A stretch of 9,860 bases of DNA from DASXRA01 sp036558905. Its GTDB lineage: Bacteria > Actinomycetota > Actinomycetes > Mycobacteriales > Jatrophihabitantaceae. A model generated the notes under the pieces. That model was not told the origin of the DNA, ran no database searches, and was given only the letters and a program-made list of their open reading frames with translations. The stretch lies in assembly GCA_036558905.1 (NCBI GenBank), contig DATBER010000069.1, forward strand, positions 1 through 9,860, written 5' to 3'. Below are positions 8,335 to 9,860 of this stretch, in pieces; the stretch's first letter is position 1, and every line of letters begins with the position of its first letter. The position numbers and the translations under genes are program-made.

Positions 8335-8497
8335 AGGAGGAATTGGCTCGCCTGCGAAGCACCCTTCGTCGGCCGCACATGGCAATTTGACACGTCATCG
8401 CCGTTACTTGCGGGCATCCGCTCCCGACAAAGCCAGCCAGGCTGTACGTCTCGCGTATGGTCGGGCGCCACTGGGGGTTACGGGTGTCGAACGCTGG

Positions 8498-8515
8498 GCA
8501 CCGGCCGGCCGGTGC
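8498..8515. promoter_or_regulatory. Perfect 18-bp palindrome, candidate operator
   Basis: GCACCGGCCGGCCGGTGC is identical to its own reverse complement with no central gap. It lies 44 bp before the aminopeptidase ATG, just upstream of where the -35 element would fall, in the 225-bp region between two divergent genes. That position suits an operator for a dimeric regulator acting on either gene. In such GC-rich DNA a CCGG-based palindrome is more likely by chance than usual, which limits confidence. Confidence 0.4.
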
Positions 8516-8546
8516 AAACCCGGCTTCGGGGCCGATCCGGCGGGCC

Positions 8547-8552
8547 TAGACT
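8547..8552 (+). promoter_or_regulatory. -10 element TAGACT of a leaderless promoter
   Basis: TAGACT matches the actinobacterial TAnnnT -10 pattern and ends 7 bases before the ATG at 8560. Transcription would therefore start at or next to the A of the start codon. No Shine-Dalgarno sequence is present, which agrees with a leaderless message. A weak -35 (CTTCGG, 8524-8529) lies 17 bases upstream. Confidence 0.65.
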
Positions 8553-8559
8553 CGGGACC

Positions 8560-9860
8560 ATGACGAGCGATGCCGACACCCAGCCCGAAGCCGAGGGCCG
8601 AGCCTCGCACGACGCCCCGATGTCCGAGGAATTGCGCGCCGCCATCGCGGCCGACTGGGACCCGGCGCCGGTGATGCCGCACCCCGCCCGCGCCGACGGC
8701 CAGCCGTACACCGCCAAACGCCGAGCCGCCCTGTCGGCCGCGTTCCCGGGGCAACTGGTCGTGGTACCGGCGGGCCCGCTCAAGACCCGCGCCAACGACA
8801 CCGACTACGCGTTCCGGGCGGCCAGCTCGTTCACCTGGCTGACCGGCGAGACCGTCGAGAGCGCCGTCCTGGTTATGACGCCCACCGCGACCGGACACGA
8901 CAGCACGCTGTACGTCGTCGAGTACGCCGCACCGGGCCAGCTCGACTACTTCACCGATCGCGTCCACGGCGCGCTCTGGGTGGGCAACGTGCCCTCGCCG
9001 GACGAGACGGAGGACGCGCTGGGCATCGTCACCCGGCCACGCCGCGACCTGGCCACCGACGTGGCCCCGTGGCGTGACCGCGACGTCGCCGTGCTGACCG
9101 GGTTCGACTCCGACGTCGACGACCTGTTCGCCCGCCGCGACGGAAAGAAGCTGGGCGAGGTGCTCGACGAGCTGCGCCTGGTCAAGGACGAGTGGGAGAT
9201 CGAGCGACTGCAGGCCGCCTGCGACGCCACCACGCTCGGGTTCGCCGACGTGGCCCGCGAACTGCCGCTGCTGCTCGCGCGGCGCATCGAGCGGGGTGAG
9301 CGTTGGCTGGAGGGCACCTTCTGGCGGCGCGCCCGTCTCGAGGGCAACGACATCGGCTACACCTCGATCGTCGGCGCCGGCCCGCACGGCACCACGCTGC
9401 ATTGGTGGCGCAACGACGGCCGGATCGAGCCCGGCCGGTTGTTGCTGGCCGACATGGGCATCGAGACCGACGAGCTGTACACCGCCGACGTCACCCGCAC
9501 CATGCCGGTCAGCGGCGAATGGACGCCCGACCAACTGCGCGTGTACCAGGCGGTCTACGAAGCCCAGAGTGCCGGCATCGCCGAAGTCAAGGCCGGCAAC
9601 GACTTCCTGGCCGCGCACGACGCCGCGATGTGGGTGCTGGCCGATCACCTGCACTCGTGGGGCATCCTGCCCGTGACAGCCGACGTGTCGTGTGCCGAGG
9701 ACCAGGAGGCCCCCGGCGCCGGGCTGCACCGCCGGTACACCCGGCACGGCACGTCGCACATGCTCGGCATCGACGTGCACGACTGCGCGCTGGCCCGCGA
9801 GGAGACCTACCGCAAGGGCACCCTGGCCGCCGGCCACGTGCTGACCGTCGAGCCCGGGCT
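8560..9860 (+). CDS. pepP: Aminopeptidase P family (Xaa-Pro) metallopeptidase, C-terminus beyond the window
   Basis: The first 433 residues of a protein usually near 490. It removes an N-terminal residue preceding proline and acts in the cytosol with a two-metal (typically manganese) site. The N-terminal creatinase-like domain (about 50-190) includes DTDYAFRAASSFTWLTG (80-96). The catalytic pita-bread domain starts near 200. Metal ligands by comparison with E. coli PepP are Asp298 (LLADMG), Asp310 (TADVTRT), His400 in HGTSHMLGIDVHD (396-408) and Glu431 (TVEPG); the last Glu lies past the edge. A substrate-site His is at 407. Residues 1-20 are an acidic, Gln/Pro-containing extension without homology, so the ATG at 8581+39 (Met21) is a shorter alternative. 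ATG 8560 is preferred because the TAGACT element is spaced for it. Confidence 0.92.
   Translation, partial: MTSDADTQPEAEGRASHDAPMSEELRAAIAADWDPAPVMPHPARADGQPYTAKRRAALSAAFPGQLVVVPAGPLKTRANDTDYAFRAASSFTWLTGETVESAVLVMTPTATGHDSTLYVVEYAAPGQLDYFTDRVHGALWVGNVPSPDETEDALGIVTRPRRDLATDVAPWRDRDVAVLTGFDSDVDDLFARRDGKKLGEVLDELRLVKDEWEIERLQAACDATTLGFADVARELPLLLARRIERGERWLEGTFWRRARLEGNDIGYTSIVGAGPHGTTLHWWRNDGRIEPGRLLLADMGIETDELYTADVTRTMPVSGEWTPDQLRVYQAVYEAQSAGIAEVKAGNDFLAAHDAAMWVLADHLHSWGILPVTADVSCAEDQEAPGAGLHRRYTRHGTSHMLGIDVHDCALAREETYRKGTLAAGHVLTVEPG

Noticed and set aside
8335..8390. Consensus AGGAGG (8335-8340) on the plus strand followed by a TTG frame of 15 codons
   Set aside because: The spacing from AGGAGG to TTG is only 2 bases, the start is rare, and no coding signal is visible; it is probably chance next to the divergent gene's start.
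8387..8392. Perfect TTGACA on the plus strand
   Set aside because: No -10-like hexamer lies 16-19 bases downstream, so it is not supported as a -35 element.
8404..9837. 477-codon minus-strand open frame opposite the aminopeptidase gene
   Set aside because: The plus frame has all the aminopeptidase P metal-ligand motifs; the minus frame is Gly/Val/Arg-rich with no recognisable domain.

Overview
The window is very GC-rich (by eye about 70%), uses GTG starts freely and places start codons 6-7 bases after -10-like hexamers, a pattern typical of leaderless transcripts in Actinomycetota. The protein families fit too: an actinobacterial-type ABC-F ATPase, a saccharopine dehydrogenase-like reductase, a SSP411/YyaL protein and an aminopeptidase P. 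The genus cannot be fixed from the sequence alone. I see no tRNA, rRNA, CRISPR array, transposase or phage gene. The window reads as ordinary chromosome with some poorly known genes.

Left part (1-3479): the last 48 codons of an unknown plus-strand gene converge on a YyaL/SSP411-type thioredoxin-domain gene (281-2254, minus). The 132-bp gap between them is almost filled by two hairpins. One is a 52-bp near-perfect inverted repeat with TGATCA ends. The yyaL-like gene is divergent from a reductase gene (2280-3479, plus), with only 25 bp between the start codons. These two genes probably have face-to-face leaderless promoters. The reductase gene overlaps the next gene tail to tail by 21 bp.

Middle part (3459-8334, minus strand, transcribed right to left): a four-TM protein with a long Ser/Thr/Pro-rich tail (7096-8334), then a 296-bp structured spacer. 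Next come a coiled-coil protein (5774-6799), a translationally coupled small protein with an acidic front half and a histone-H1-like Ala/Lys/Pro tail (5182-5793), a strong hairpin, and an ABC-F ATPase (3459-5048) of the ribosome-protection type. The coiled-coil/basic-tail pair and the four-TM protein are the least described items. Shared orientation and coupling make the pair likely partners, possibly in nucleoid or cell-pole organisation, but that is inference.

Right part (8335-9860): a 225-bp divergent intergenic region carries a perfect 18-bp palindrome and a leaderless-type promoter. It drives an aminopeptidase P family gene that runs off the window end.

I found no convincing evidence for a new defence or biosynthetic system. 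The best leads are the candidate FHA/phosphothreonine motif repeats in the four-TM protein, the coupled coiled-coil pair, and the palindromic elements between genes.
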